Source: JANWVO01 sp037446555 (GTDB lineage: Bacteria; Acidobacteriota; Terriglobia; Bryobacterales; Bryobacteraceae). From it: DNA of 64,000 bases. Shown piece by piece: positions 34,887-43,321 of the stretch. A program made the translations under genes and the position numbers. The stretch spans positions 1-64,000 of the forward strand of contig JBBIIK010000008.1 of assembly GCA_037446555.1 (NCBI GenBank), read 5' to 3'. Below the pieces are notes generated by a model, which was given only the letters and a program-made list of their open reading frames with translations, was not told the DNA's origin and made no database searches. Within the stretch, counting starts at the first letter, position 1; every line of letters starts with the position of its first letter.

Positions 34887-37253
34887 TCAGCGCGCTGCGG
34901 GCGCAAGCGCGGGGGGCCACAGCGAACCTTCCCACCGCGCAACCGGCGAGCTGAACCAGACCCGCGCCGCGCCGTCGGCGGACGCCGCGCCGCGCCCGCT
35001 CCACAAGTGGCCGTCCATCCAGAAACTGACGCTGTTCAGGCGCCACGGATTCCTCGCCCGCTCTCCGTCGTATGTCAGCGCGGCCCTCATCTGCCGCAGG
35101 CTCGTTCCGTCCGGCAAGCGCAACAGCGGGCTGCCGGCCTCCGCCCAGCCGCGCGCCCTGCGTTCCAGCCCGGGCTCGAGCGTCGGCGTGAACGCCTCCA
35201 TCTCGGCGTCGATTGTTCCCGATCCCGTCTCCAGATCCGTCACCACCGCGCGCACATGGTACTCCGGCTCTTCGCGCCAGAGCGCCACCTGAGCCGTACC
35301 GTCCACCTGGGCGCCCTTCCACCGCGCCCGCAGCCCGTCAATCCTCACATGCGCTCCGCGCCAGGCGAACACCGCCTCCACGTCCACGAACTCCTGCCTG
35401 CCCAGCGCCAGAACCCCGGCCTCCACCGAGCCCCGGACGTGCAGCCGCCGGAGCCATGCAGGCATGCCCGTCTGGCGGCGCAGCGTCCGGTCCAGCAGCC
35501 CTCTTGGCGGCGGATGCGCCACGCGAAACAGCGATTCGAGGCGGGCGCCTTCCAGCCGTTCCGCCGCGATTTGGACGGAAAGCGGAGCCTGCGCGGCCGG
35601 CTCATATCGCACGGATGCCCGCACCGGCGTCCCCGCAAACCGCAGTTCGCCGTCGCGCAGGCGCCAGCCCGCGCCCGCCAGTTCCAGAACCGCTTTTTGC
35701 AGCGACAGGGGCGCCGCGAAGCCCTCCGGCTGGCATCGCGCTTCGGCGAGTACAATCCTCCCCGACCATCCCCGCCTTCCCTGTCCTGGGCCGCCGTCAG
35801 GTTCTTTCAACAGCGCCAACCGCCCGCGCCACTTGCCAGCCCCGCAGCTTTCCAGGACGGGCAGCCTGCCAAGCGCCGGAAACACGCTCACGGCGCCGTT
35901 CAGTTCGGCGATCTCCATCCCTTCCGTCGCGGCTTCGAAGCCGAACTCCCCGGTAGCCAGATTCCAGTGCCCGCGAATCGCCGCCTCGGCTTGCCTGGGC
36001 GTCACGATCCGCGCACTCTCCAGCGCCAGCGCGTCGCCTTCCAGCCGCAGCAAGCCATCCTTCACCTCCACGGGTGGCTCCTCACCGAAGCGAACCGCCA
36101 GCGAGGGGAACCGCAACTCGCCTTTCGCCGGCGCGCCGCTGGCAAACCGCGCCGAGCCGGAAACCTCTCCGCCGGTGGCGACGCCCCTCGGCGCCGAAAG
36201 CCCCAGCCGGTGGCAGATGTCGAGCAAGGCGGGGGCGGGCAGGTTCTCAAAGCCGACTTCCGCCAGCCACCGGGGCGACGCCAGCAGGCCGCTTCCCTCC
36301 AGACGGAACTCCAGCGGAGCCGGGGAGCGGCCCCGTTGCGGCGCCGCCGAACTGAGGGAAAGGGTCTGCGCTTCCAGATCCAGGAGGCCCCGAAAAGGAA
36401 GTTGAATGTTCCGCGAGCGAAGCCCGAAGAACGCGGGCCTTTCCAGTTCCTCCATTTCGATCTGGCCGCGTAATTCCAGAGCGCGCAAAGGACCGTCGAG
36501 AAAGGCCCGGGCCGTGAAGCGGCCCTGCAGCCCGATGTCCCTTCCCGCCACCAGCTGCATCAGTTCGGGCACCGCGCTGCGCTCCAGCTCCACGTCCACG
36601 GCGAAGCGACCGCCGCCCTCTCCGGGCATCCACCGCCCCGAGCCAGTGAACCTCCCGAAGCCCTGTTCCGAACGGTCGGTTCTCGCCGGCGACGCCTCGT
36701 ACCGCCACCGGAATTCGCCCCCGCCCGGGCGCGGCGGCTCTGCGTCCATGTCCACGTTGTTCAGGAAATACGCCGATTTCACCGCCCCTGTGCGGAAATT
36801 GATTCGGCTTTGCCGCAGCGAAAATCTCGGAACGTCGCTCAACTTCCGTTCCGCCAGCAGATTCTTGAGAAAGGCGCCGAGATTGAACCCCGCCTGCTCC
36901 AACCGCGCCACATTCACGCTGGCTCCCTCCAGCCGGATCTCACGGAGAGCCAGCGATCCACGGAGCAGCGCCGGCAAGCTGACCGAGGCGCGAACCTGGT
37001 CGGCGTAGGCGAACGGTTCCAGCCCGAAAGCCGGGTCTTCTTCAATTAAGAGGTTCGAAGCCACCAGAGCGGGAACCGGGAACAGGAGACATCGCACTTG
37101 TTGCAATTCCACCCGCCGCCCCAAGGAGCGCGAAAGCTCAGCTCGCAGCGGCGGCGCCAGCGCGGGCATGTCCAGGAAAGGCAACAGCGCCGCCACGGCG
37201 GCCACAAGAAAGACTGCCACCAGCGCGGCGGTCCTGCGGCGTGAGCGCTTCAT
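34887..37253 (-). CDS. AsmA-family-like envelope protein
   Basis: The 788-aa protein has an N-terminal membrane anchor (about 9-28, ALVAVFLVAAVAALLPFL), then the AsmA-type opening PPLRAELSRSLGRRVELQQVRCLLFP and LREIRLEGASVNVARLE, followed by long beta-rich repeating sequence through the periplasm. AsmA-like proteins bridge inner and outer membrane and are implicated in phospholipid transport. The C-terminal part (about 640-788) includes a typical beta-strand pattern ending near a Pro/Ala tail. Its first 4 bp overlap the MobA-like gene. Confidence 0.8.
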   Translation of the reverse strand: MKRSRRRTAALVAVFLVAAVAALLPFLDMPALAPPLRAELSRSLGRRVELQQVRCLLFPVPALVASNLLIEEDPAFGLEPFAYADQVRASVSLPALLRGSLALREIRLEGASVNVARLEQAGFNLGAFLKNLLAERKLSDVPRFSLRQSRINFRTGAVKSAYFLNNVDMDAEPPRPGGGEFRWRYEASPARTDRSEQGFGRFTGSGRWMPGEGGGRFAVDVELERSAVPELMQLVAGRDIGLQGRFTARAFLDGPLRALELRGQIEMEELERPAFFGLRSRNIQLPFRGLLDLEAQTLSLSSAAPQRGRSPAPLEFRLEGSGLLASPRWLAEVGFENLPAPALLDICHRLGLSAPRGVATGGEVSGSARFASGAPAKGELRFPSLAVRFGEEPPVEVKDGLLRLEGDALALESARIVTPRQAEAAIRGHWNLATGEFGFEAATEGMEIAELNGAVSVFPALGRLPVLESCGAGKWRGRLALLKEPDGGPGQGRRGWSGRIVLAEARCQPEGFAAPLSLQKAVLELAGAGWRLRDGELRFAGTPVRASVRYEPAAQAPLSVQIAAERLEGARLESLFRVAHPPPRGLLDRTLRRQTGMPAWLRRLHVRGSVEAGVLALGRQEFVDVEAVFAWRGAHVRIDGLRARWKGAQVDGTAQVALWREEPEYHVRAVVTDLETGSGTIDAEMEAFTPTLEPGLERRARGWAEAGSPLLRLPDGTSLRQMRAALTYDGERARNPWRLNSVSFWMDGHLWSGRGAASADGAARVWFSSPVARWEGSLWPPALAPAAR

Positions 37254-37840
37254 TCGAGCCGCCCTTCCAGCAGCCGCTCATAGCTCTCGGGCGTATCCAC
37301 GTCCAGCAGCACGAACGGATCCGCCACTTCCACAAACCGTCTCTGCGAAAGCCGGACGAGGTCCCGCGCCGATGCCTGCGGCGGCAACGACAGCAGCGCC
37401 GGCGCCATCCGCGCCGCCGCCAGCACCGGGTGGCCGTGCCGTCCCTGGCACACCGGCTGAACGAAATCCGCCGTCCCGTCCCAGGCTTCCACCAGCGCCT
37501 CGAGGGTCGCCGGCAGAGCGCCCGGCGAGTCGGCCGGCGTAAAGAAGAACGCCTCTGTGCCAGCCCGCATTGCACGAAGCCCGCATTGCAGCGACGAGAG
37601 CTGGCCCGCCTCAGGCGACGGGTTCAGCACCAGCACGGCGTCCGCCGCCCGCCGTAGCGCTCCTGCCACCAGGCTCGAATCCCTGCCCAGGACGCAGATC
37701 ACGGCCGCTCCAGCTTCGGAATAGAGGCGGATTTGCCTGTCCAGAAATGTCTCGCCCCGGTATTCGAGCAGCGCCTTCGGGCGCCCCATGCGTGAAGAAG
37801 CTCCGGCTGCCAGCAGAATCGCGCTCAGCTTCGGTCTCAC
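37250..37840 (-). CDS. MobA/MocA-like nucleotidyltransferase
   Basis: The 196-aa protein is an NTP-transferase of the MobA/MocA group: ILLAAGASSRMGRPKALLEYRG at the N-terminus holds the nucleotide-binding loop and Lys, and FFFTPADSPG near 100 holds the metal-binding Asp. MocA activates molybdopterin with CTP for enzymes of the xanthine dehydrogenase family, and MobA uses GTP; the XdhC gene just upstream favours the MocA-like role. It overlaps xdhC by 4 bp (ATGA) and the AsmA-like gene by 4 bp. Confidence 0.87.
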   Translation of the reverse strand: MRPKLSAILLAAGASSRMGRPKALLEYRGETFLDRQIRLYSEAGAAVICVLGRDSSLVAGALRRAADAVLVLNPSPEAGQLSSLQCGLRAMRAGTEAFFFTPADSPGALPATLEALVEAWDGTADFVQPVCQGRHGHPVLAAARMAPALLSLPPQASARDLVRLSQRRFVEVADPFVLLDVDTPESYERLLEGRLE

Positions 37841-38673
37841 TTCTGAGCCGCCGTCGGAGCGCCCGCGCCAAGGACTGTCATCGAGAGGGCGCGCCAGTTG
37901 GAGGACGCCTTCCGCCGGACGGCGATCATTTCAGCCGCCACGCTCACAGCGATCTCTTCCGGCGTCACCGCCCCGATGTCGAGCCCCATCGGGGCGTGCA
38001 CGCGCTCGAACAGCTCCGGCGCCATGCCCTCGCGGACCAGTTCCCTCACCACGCTCAGGACCTTCCGGAGGCTTCCGATCATCGCGATGTAGCCTGCCTC
38101 GGTCCCGGCCGCCCACCGGAGCACCCGCATGTCGTCGCGGTGGCCGCGCGTCACGATAATCAGAAAGCAGCCGGAATGGATGTCAAGTTTCGGAAAAATC
38201 TCCTCATAATTTCCGGCGATGATTTCGCTGGCATCTGGAAACCGCTCCCGGTTCGCATACGTTTCGCGGTCGTCGATCACCGTGACGGCAAAGCCCAGCA
38301 TGGAGCACAGTCTGGAAAGGCTCCGGGAAATATGTCCGGCGCCGAACAGAAAAACTCGCAGCAAAGGTTCCACGGGTTCCACGTAGATCTCCAGTTGTCC
38401 GCCGCAGATCAGCCCGTTGTCGTACGCAACGTCTTCGGCCAGCGAGAAGGAGAGGATGCGCGTTTTGCCCGTCTCCATCACCTCGCGCGCCGCCTGCCAG
38501 ACCTCCGCCTCCACGCAGCCGCCCCCGATCGTGCCCGCGATGGTGCCGTCATCGCGGACCAGCATCTTCGCGCTCGGATACGCGGGAATCGAGCCGTTGA
38601 CCTTTACGATCGTGGCCAGCGCCGCCTTCCTGCCCGCGCGCCGCAGCCGCACGATTTCCTCATACAGGTCCAT
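37837..38673 (-). CDS. XdhC-family molybdenum-cofactor chaperone
   Basis: The start at 38673 (MDLYEEIVRLRRAGRKAALATIVKVNGS) fits the family; 33 residues of an upstream in-frame extension are poor in family features. The 278-aa protein shows the XdhC motif TIGGGCVEAEVW near 50-61 and a Rossmann-like C-terminal half (VFLFGAGHISRSLSRLC, then VTRGHRDDMRVLRWA). XdhC binds sulfurated molybdenum cofactor and loads it into xanthine dehydrogenase-type enzymes. No such molybdoenzyme gene is present in the window. Confidence 0.88.
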   Translation of the reverse strand: MDLYEEIVRLRRAGRKAALATIVKVNGSIPAYPSAKMLVRDDGTIAGTIGGGCVEAEVWQAAREVMETGKTRILSFSLAEDVAYDNGLICGGQLEIYVEPVEPLLRVFLFGAGHISRSLSRLCSMLGFAVTVIDDRETYANRERFPDASEIIAGNYEEIFPKLDIHSGCFLIIVTRGHRDDMRVLRWAAGTEAGYIAMIGSLRKVLSVVRELVREGMAPELFERVHAPMGLDIGAVTPEEIAVSVAAEMIAVRRKASSNWRALSMTVLGAGAPTAAQK

Positions 38674-38764
38674 CGCATTCCCATTGTAGCCGCAGCCGCG
38701 TTTTCCGCCGCCCCTCCCAGGGGCGCCCCGCGGCTTGGCGCAGGCGGCGCTGCGGTGGCAGGGT

Positions 38765-38772
38765 GCTATCAT
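38765..38772 (+). promoter_or_regulatory. Extended -10 of a possible leaderless transcript
   Basis: TG-N-TATCAT (38764-38772) ends 8 bp before the ATG at 38781 of the HAD phosphatase gene. Transcription would start at or next to the start codon. No obvious Shine-Dalgarno or -35 element was found. Confidence 0.35.
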
Positions 38773-38780
38773 GGCGGCGA

Positions 38781-39458
38781 ATGCAGGACAAGTTCACCGT
38801 GGCGCCTGGGCTCGCGCTGCTGTTCGACATGGACGGGGTGCTGATCGAATCCACCGGAGTCCACACAGCGGCATGGGAGACCTACCTCGCGCGCCACGGA
38901 ATTCCTTCCGCCGGAGTCATGGAGAAGATGCTCGGCAAGCGCAACGACCAGATTGTCCGCGTTCTCTGGGGCCCGTTGATCACGGAAGAGGAGGTATTCC
39001 GGCACGGTGCGGACAAGGAACAGCTCTACCGGGAAATGATGGCGCCGGTGTTCGAGCGGCACATTGTCCCCGGAGTTGAAAGCTTTGTGAGAGCCGCCCT
39101 GAGTCAGGGTGTGCCCTGCGCGCTAGCCACCAACGCCGAGCCGGCAAACGTGGACTTCGTCCTGGACCGGCTCGGGTTGCGCGACTGTTTCCAGGTCATC
39201 GTCGACGGCCATCAGGTCCGGCGCCCGAAGCCCAACCCGGAGGTTTATCTGACTACGGCTTCGCGCCTGGGCGTCGCGCCGCACAATTGTGTGATCTTCG
39301 AGGATTCGCCTGGCGGGCTGCAAGCGGCGCGCGCCTCCGGCGGCCGTGTAGTCGCGGTGCTTACCACCCTGAAGGACGCGCCCGAGGCGGATCTCGCGGT
39401 GCGTGATTTTCTGGACCCGTCGCTCAAGCCATGGCTTTCACGGCAGACACTCCGCTGA
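38781..39458 (+). CDS. HAD-family phosphatase (beta-phosphoglucomutase-like)
   Basis: The 225-aa protein contains the HAD motifs: DMDGVLIES near 15-23 (nucleophile and acid Asp), an ATNAEP-type second motif near 116, and RPKPNPEVY (Lys) with the fourth motif FEDSPGGLQAA near 173-183. The cap domain and family resemblance suggest a beta-phosphoglucomutase or small-phosphate-ester phosphatase. The start is placed at the ATG 18 bp after a GTG that opens the frame. It overlaps the next gene by 28 bp. Confidence 0.87.
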   Translation: MQDKFTVAPGLALLFDMDGVLIESTGVHTAAWETYLARHGIPSAGVMEKMLGKRNDQIVRVLWGPLITEEEVFRHGADKEQLYREMMAPVFERHIVPGVESFVRAALSQGVPCALATNAEPANVDFVLDRLGLRDCFQVIVDGHQVRRPKPNPEVYLTTASRLGVAPHNCVIFEDSPGGLQAARASGGRVVAVLTTLKDAPEADLAVRDFLDPSLKPWLSRQTLR

Positions 39459-40891
39459 CCGCCACTGCCGCCGTCACGGCCGCGGTCTCCATTGCGCTCG
39501 CGTCGCTGGTATGGTGGCGCCGTCTCAGCCGCCTGGAGCGCATGCGCCGCCGGGTTTCCGCCATCCGGGCGCTGAGCCGGGAGGCCGCCCGCGGCCCCGA
39601 CGCAGCCTCCATCGCGCTCACCATACAGGAATCCCTGAGGCGAACCCTGCGAGATGCCGACCTGCGGGCGGTGATTTCCCAGCCTGGAGACGGCGCGCCC
39701 GCGGGTGCCGGGCCACAAAATCGCCTGGAAGTTCCCCTGGATCCGGAGGATAAACTGCGAGGTTTTCTCCTCATCCGCCATTCGCGGGAGGAGGGTCTTC
39801 CGGAGGAAATCCACGACGCGCTCAGCGATCTGGCCCTCCATGCAGGCATTGCCCTGGAGATTCGCGAGCAGCGGCGTCTGAAGGAACAGGTGGTCCGCGG
39901 CGAGCAACTGGCCGCCTCCAGCCTGCTGCTGGCGGGCATCGCCCGGGAGCTGCGGCCGCTGCTGGAAGGCATCTGTCGTGAGGCCCGCCAGCGCAATCTG
40001 GAGAATCTCGCCGCAGAGGCGGAGGCGGCGCTGGGCCTCGTCGAACGCCTGTCGGCTTTCGGCGAGAGGGAATTGGCCCGCCCCAGCGTTTTCGATCTCT
40101 CCGACGTGCTGCGCGAGCTCGGCGGCTTGCGCCGCCATGCCTGGCGCCTCATGCAGCTGGAGGTGCGAACGCAGCTGCCGGACCGGCCGCTTCCCGTGCG
40201 GGCGCCGCGCGGGCTCGTCGAAGAGGCGGCTCTCGGCCTGATCGTCGCTGCGGAACAGGTGTTGCAGAGTGCGCCTTCCACCCGCCTAGCGCTGGCGGCG
40301 GAGGCGCGCGGCGGGCAGGCGGTCCTTTCGTTGTTGTTGAGCCCGTCCGCCGCCGTGTCTGAGCCGCCTGCGGCGAGCGTCTCCGCCTGCCGGAGCCTTC
40401 TGGAGAGCTGCGGTGGAAGGCTGGAGTGGAGCCACGCTGGCAACCAGCACCGGTTCGAAGTCGTGCTCCCGCTGGCGGCGCAGGACCCGCCCCGCCAGAG
40501 CCGGCAACAGCCTGCGGCGCCGGCGCGCCAGCTGACGCTGTTGCTGGTGCACCCCGAGGCCGGCGTGCTGCGGCCACTGATCCGCGCGCTGGCCGAACGC
40601 AACCACAGGGTGGTGTCCGCCGCCGATTCGCTCCAGGCTCTGGAGATGGCTGCACGCCTGCGCTTTGACGCCGTGTTCGCCTCGCCGTCGCAGCAGGATC
40701 TGGAATGGCCAGAGTTCGCCGCCCGCATCCGGCAACATGTGCCCGCTGTAGGCTGGCTCTCCACCGCGTCCCGGCCCGCTCCCCCGGGTGTTCTCTGGCT
40801 TCCTCTCCATCCCTCGGAAGGGTTCCTGGAAGACCACCTCGCAGCGTTGGAAGGAACCGCCCGGCCGCCGCATTCATCCATCACCTCGTGA
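39431..40891 (+). CDS. Degenerate hybrid histidine kinase-receiver protein
   Basis: The 486-aa protein has a membrane helix (about 10-28), a GAF-like region (about 50-150), a histidine-kinase-like dimerisation region (about 155-220), an ATPase-like region (about 240-355) and a receiver-like C-terminal domain (about 366-480). The key residues are altered. The H-box reads AGIARELRPLLEG, with Arg172 exactly where the phosphorylated His normally sits. The ATPase part keeps only a final G-box-like GGRLEW and LPLA; no N-box Asn or DxGxG is visible. The receiver has VHPEAG and FASPSQ in place of the acidic pair and the phosphoacceptor Asp. It is probably a regulatory pseudoenzyme. Confidence 0.72.
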   Translation: MAFTADTPLTATAAVTAAVSIALASLVWWRRLSRLERMRRRVSAIRALSREAARGPDAASIALTIQESLRRTLRDADLRAVISQPGDGAPAGAGPQNRLEVPLDPEDKLRGFLLIRHSREEGLPEEIHDALSDLALHAGIALEIREQRRLKEQVVRGEQLAASSLLLAGIARELRPLLEGICREARQRNLENLAAEAEAALGLVERLSAFGERELARPSVFDLSDVLRELGGLRRHAWRLMQLEVRTQLPDRPLPVRAPRGLVEEAALGLIVAAEQVLQSAPSTRLALAAEARGGQAVLSLLLSPSAAVSEPPAASVSACRSLLESCGGRLEWSHAGNQHRFEVVLPLAAQDPPRQSRQQPAAPARQLTLLLVHPEAGVLRPLIRALAERNHRVVSAADSLQALEMAARLRFDAVFASPSQQDLEWPEFAARIRQHVPAVGWLSTASRPAPPGVLWLPLHPSEGFLEDHLAALEGTARPPHSSITS

Positions 40892-40902
40892 GGCCATTTG
40901 CC

Positions 40903-41406
40903 ATGCTTCGATTGCTTATCTCCCGCGCCGTGCCCGTCCTGCTCCTCCTCTTGGTTCCGGCGGCGGCGCAGTCTTCCCGGAAATACGCGGGGCCGCGCCC
41001 CGAAAAGGCAGACGTCCCCTATCTGCTGCACGCCTCACGGCTGATCGAAGTGGAAAAGAGCGCCGCCACGGAATCGAAGACCAGGGATGGAACGCTTTAC
41101 ACGGTGCCGGGCGCAGAGAGCCCGGTGAAGACCCCCGTGCCGGAGCCGATCTTCCTTTTCAAGGCCGATAGAATCAACCCGGAGAGCCTTTCGCTGTTCC
41201 GCATGGTTCCACGAGGCGGAAGCCGGACACTCCTGTTTCCCCCGCAGGGAAGGCGGCGCAAGGCTGGCCCGCGGCCCATCTTCGTTCTGGTCACGATGCT
41301 CGAGCCGGGGCTCTACCGCGTCGAGGTGAACGAACCGCTGGAAGACGGCGAATACTGCCTGTCACCGGAAGGCTCAAACGACGTCTTCTGCTTCAGCGAG
41401 AACTGA
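40903..41406 (+). CDS. Small secreted protein of unknown function
   Basis: The start at 40903 follows the upstream gene by 11 bp and gives a signal peptide (LLISRAVPVLLLLLVPAAAQSS). The mature part of about 145 residues is basic and beta-rich (IFLFKADRINPES, FVLVTMLEPGLYRVEV, DGEYCLSPEGSNDVFCFSE). Two cysteines near the C-terminus could form a disulfide. No family recognised. The spacing suggests it is made with the degenerate histidine kinase. Confidence 0.6.
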   Translation: MLRLLISRAVPVLLLLLVPAAAQSSRKYAGPRPEKADVPYLLHASRLIEVEKSAATESKTRDGTLYTVPGAESPVKTPVPEPIFLFKADRINPESLSLFRMVPRGGSRTLLFPPQGRRRKAGPRPIFVLVTMLEPGLYRVEVNEPLEDGEYCLSPEGSNDVFCFSEN

Positions 41407-41521
41407 GATCTGCACGGCTCCGCTGCGGGGCGCTGCCAGCCCATAGTGAAGGCGCCGGGGCTGAAGGGCGATGCCGCGGCCCGCGGCTTCCGTCCCGGGC
41501 GCGCATCGCAAGAACGAAAAT

Positions 41522-42505
41522 TCAGGATGCGCTTTCCTGCCGCAGGGTCTCGATCAGCGCGGGGGCGATCTCGAACAGGTCTCCGACCAGCGCGTAGTCG
41601 GCAATCTCGAAGATCGGCGCCTTAGGGTCGCGGTTGATGGCCACGACACAGCCGGAGCCTTTCATGCCCACGATGTGCTGAATGGCTCCGGAGATGCCCA
41701 AAGCGACATAAAGCTTCGGCGCCACGGTCTGCCCGGAGCTGCCCACCTGCCGTTCCATTGGGAGCCAGCCGTTGTCGCAGATGGGGCGCGATGCGGCCAG
41801 CTCCGCGCCCAGCGCCTCAGCCAACTCCCGCGCCAGTTCGAGATTGCCTTCTTCCTGGATGCCCCGGCCCACGGCAACGATACGCTCCGCGGCGGAGAGA
41901 TCCACCGCCTGGGCCGAATCACGGAATGGCGGCTCCGGGCGCTGGCGGATGCAGCCTGCATCGAGCGCGGGCCGCAGGACGGTGACAGCAGCCGAGGCGC
42001 CCGTTGGCTGCGCGGCGCGGAAGGCCCCCGCCTGGAAGGAAACAAAGTTCGGGGCCGGAGTCTCGAACACAAATCGACCCACCAGTCTGCCCTGAAACAG
42101 CAGGCGTTCGAAGACGGGCACGCCGTCTTCCATCGAGAAGCCCGTCGAATCGCCCATCAGCGTGCGGTCCATGCGGACCGCCAGCGCAGGCGCAAAATCG
42201 CGCGTCTGGTAGGTGTGCGGCAGAATGACCCACTCCGGCTGCCGCTCGCGCACGGCTTCTGTCAGGGCTGCCACCCACGCATCCGCCGTGTATTCCGCCA
42301 ATGCCTCATGTTCGAGCGCCAGCACCTCGGACACCCCGAATGAGGCCAGTTCCGCCGCCGCTTCCGCGGGGCCGAATCCCGGCGCGCAGGCGACCACCTC
42401 TCCACCCACGGTCCGGGCCAGTTCCAGGGCGCCCGCCAGCGCCTCGAACGACATCCGGTGCCAGCTATTGCCAGCGGATTCGAAGACAACCAGAATTCCG
42501 CTCAT
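41522..42505 (-). CDS. etfA: Electron transfer flavoprotein alpha subunit
   Basis: EtfA holds the FAD of the electron-transfer flavoprotein. The 327-aa protein has an N-terminal nucleotide-fold domain and the C-terminal FAD-binding motif with SSGQTVAPKLYVALGISGA and HIVGMKGSG near 239-270, ending IADYALVGDLFEIAP. Its ATG overlaps the etfB stop codon by 4 bp (ATGA). ETF passes electrons from acyl-CoA and other dehydrogenases to the quinone pool. The gene cluster also has fabF and acpP. Confidence 0.94.
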   Translation of the reverse strand: MSGILVVFESAGNSWHRMSFEALAGALELARTVGGEVVACAPGFGPAEAAAELASFGVSEVLALEHEALAEYTADAWVAALTEAVRERQPEWVILPHTYQTRDFAPALAVRMDRTLMGDSTGFSMEDGVPVFERLLFQGRLVGRFVFETPAPNFVSFQAGAFRAAQPTGASAAVTVLRPALDAGCIRQRPEPPFRDSAQAVDLSAAERIVAVGRGIQEEGNLELARELAEALGAELAASRPICDNGWLPMERQVGSSGQTVAPKLYVALGISGAIQHIVGMKGSGCVVAINRDPKAPIFEIADYALVGDLFEIAPALIETLRQESAS

Positions 42506-43275
42506 AGCACGCGCGCCTCAAAGCGAAGTTTCTCGACAAGCTGCGCCGCCTGCTCGGCGGGTGAGCCTTCCAGGTATTGCGTTTCGCGCTGCCGCCGCGG
42601 TTCGTTGAGCGCCTTCAGGCGCAGCCCCGCGGCGGGCAGAGCCTCCGCGGGCGGTTCGATCCGGCGGATCTCCTTCGTCTTGGCCCGCTTGATGCCCATT
42701 AGCGTGGCGTAACGCAGGCGGCTGATGCCGCTCTGCACCGTCAATACAGCAGGAAGTGGCAGCGTGACATGCTGAAACCAGCCTGCCTCGAGCTCGCGCT
42801 TCACACGCAGCTCTCCGGCTCCCGCCTCGATGGCCACCACCAGCGTGGCATGCGGCCAGCCGAGCCGCGCGGCCAGCATTACGCCCGTCTGGCCGCTGCC
42901 CGTATCGTCGGACTGGAGGCCGGTGAGGACAAGGTCAGGCTGTTCTTCGCGTATAGCGGTTTCCAGAAGCCTGGCCGTCACGGAAGGGTCGGTTCCTCGT
43001 GCAGCCTCCCCTTCGACGGCGATCTGGATGGCGCGGTCGGCGCCCTTGGCCAGCGCCTCGCGCAGCGTGGATGCGATGCGCTCGGGCCCGCAGGAGACGG
43101 CGATCACCTCGCCCCCTGCGGACTCTTTCAGCCGAAGCGCCGCCTCCAGAGCGTACGCGTCCGGCTCGTTCATTTCGTAGCTCAGGCTGGATTCGCCGAT
43201 CCACGCACAGGCGCCGTCCGCCTCAACGGGGAGATCGCGCGCCGGCACCTGTTTCAGAGCGACAAGGATCTTCAT
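42502..43275 (-). CDS. etfB: Electron transfer flavoprotein beta subunit
   Basis: The start is the ATG at 43275, 8 bp after AGGAG; a TTG three bases upstream is the other option. The 257-aa protein has KILVALKQVPARD at the start, NEPDAYALEAALRLKE near 35-50, and the AMP-binding ETF-beta region with QSDDTGSGQTGVMLAARLG near 120-138. The length and motifs are normal. It forms the soluble heterodimer with EtfA. It follows fabF by 46 bp on the same strand. Confidence 0.94.
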   Translation of the reverse strand: MKILVALKQVPARDLPVEADGACAWIGESSLSYEMNEPDAYALEAALRLKESAGGEVIAVSCGPERIASTLREALAKGADRAIQIAVEGEAARGTDPSVTARLLETAIREEQPDLVLTGLQSDDTGSGQTGVMLAARLGWPHATLVVAIEAGAGELRVKRELEAGWFQHVTLPLPAVLTVQSGISRLRYATLMGIKRAKTKEIRRIEPPAEALPAAGLRLKALNEPRRQRETQYLEGSPAEQAAQLVEKLRFEARVL

Positions 43276-43321
43276 CAAATCGACTCCTGCCGGCAGCCGC
43301 GCATCGAGCCGCGCGGCGATC

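Noticed and set aside
41407..41521. Terminator hairpin between the small secreted protein gene and etfA
   Set aside because: A GC-rich inverted repeat (GCCGCG/CGCGGC) is present but has no T-tract and is in strongly GC-biased sequence.
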